Origin: Lumbricus rubellus
Taxonomy: Eukaryota > Annelida > Clitellata > Crassiclitellata > Lumbricidae
NCBI GenBank assembly: GCA_945859605.1
Contig: OX243817.1
Location: 20,526,718 to 20,590,717, forward strand
DNA length: 64,000 nt
Direction of reading: 5' to 3'
The notes beneath the pieces are model-generated. The model was not told where the DNA came from, ran no database searches, and saw only the letters and a list, made by a program, of their open reading frames with translations. The position numbers and the translations under genes were made by a program. Below are positions 63,496 to 64,000 of this stretch, one piece after another. Position 1 is the first letter of the stretch. Each line of letters starts with the position of its first letter.

Positions 63496-64000
63496 GTAAG
63501 AATTCACACAATTTGCTGAACATTTTAGGCAATTGTACAAATTTCTCATTTGCAGTTTTATATGTGTGTATTTGTATTTGGGATAAGGGTGCATGTATTA
63601 TAGTACATCGGTAAATCTGTATGCATATATAATTATCTATACATGTATCAAGATTATTATAAATTTCAGTGATTTCACGCAATGGATTTATGTCAGAAGT
63701 GAAAAGGGTGAAGGTCATATGGTTGCTGTATAAAATTGCGCATTTACTGTTTCCACTTTTACGAGTACTTGTAAGCTAGGAGAAAATCCACATGTGCAGC
63801 ATGATGTGCTGAATAATTTATATGGTATTCATGTGTGATATGAAACCAAAAGGATGGACAAATGCGAGGGCACAATGTGCATAAGTTTATTCTGGGAGGA
63901 TGAGTTTAAGAGATTAGAAACAAGCGTTACTTCATGGCTTATAGCTAGCGTGGTACACTAGTACAGGTTACTTTTATGCATGTACTGTCATTATAGTTGC
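63496..64000 (+). other. BIRC intron, to window end
   Basis: AT-rich, no exon recognised; the gene must continue beyond the window because no stop has been reached in frame after a phase-0 donor. Confidence 0.5.

Overview
The window is nuclear DNA from a multicellular animal, most likely an invertebrate. Genes are split by long AT-rich introns with GT-AG (and two GC-AG) borders, and the proteins are animal-specific. Interspersed repeats are abundant: tRNA-derived SINEs, several non-LTR (LINE) families and non-autonomous DNA transposons. I cannot fix the phylum from sequence alone.

Three protein-coding genes are supported by homology and by splice phases that close exactly. (1) Plus strand, 8150-32775: a Capicua (CIC) orthologue of long-isoform type. 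Fourteen coding exons give 1,921 residues: the CIC-L N-terminal module, an ATXN1-binding-like motif on its own small exon, the HMG box and the C-terminal C1 motif. (2) Minus strand, 58753-41632: an ECT2 orthologue, the RhoA GEF of cytokinesis. Twenty-three coding exons give 916 residues: three BRCT repeats, DH, PH and a basic tail. (3) Plus strand from 61229 to beyond the window: an inhibitor-of-apoptosis (BIRC) gene with three BIR zinc-binding domains in the three visible coding exons; its 3' end is missing.

Layout: 1-8149 is CIC 5' flank, with a CpG-dense probable promoter at 301-960 and several transposon relics. The first CIC intron (10482-21348) holds a 2.1 kb satellite-like array with a 76-bp composite repeat, a 16-bp minisatellite, SINE and LINE remnants and a C-rich element. 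CIC and ECT2 are tail to tail; 32776-41631 holds their probable 3' UTRs and three inverted-repeat elements. ECT2 and the BIRC gene are head to head across about 2.5 kb that contains CCAAT motifs and an old reverse-transcriptase fragment. A LINE with an intact 502-codon reverse transcriptase reading frame lies antisense in ECT2 intron 8.

The three genes are a transcriptional repressor, a cytokinesis GEF and an apoptosis regulator. I see no sign that they form one system. The points most worth a second look are the ATXN1-type motif in CIC, the two GC-AG introns, the composite minisatellite and the nested mobile elements with visible target duplications.
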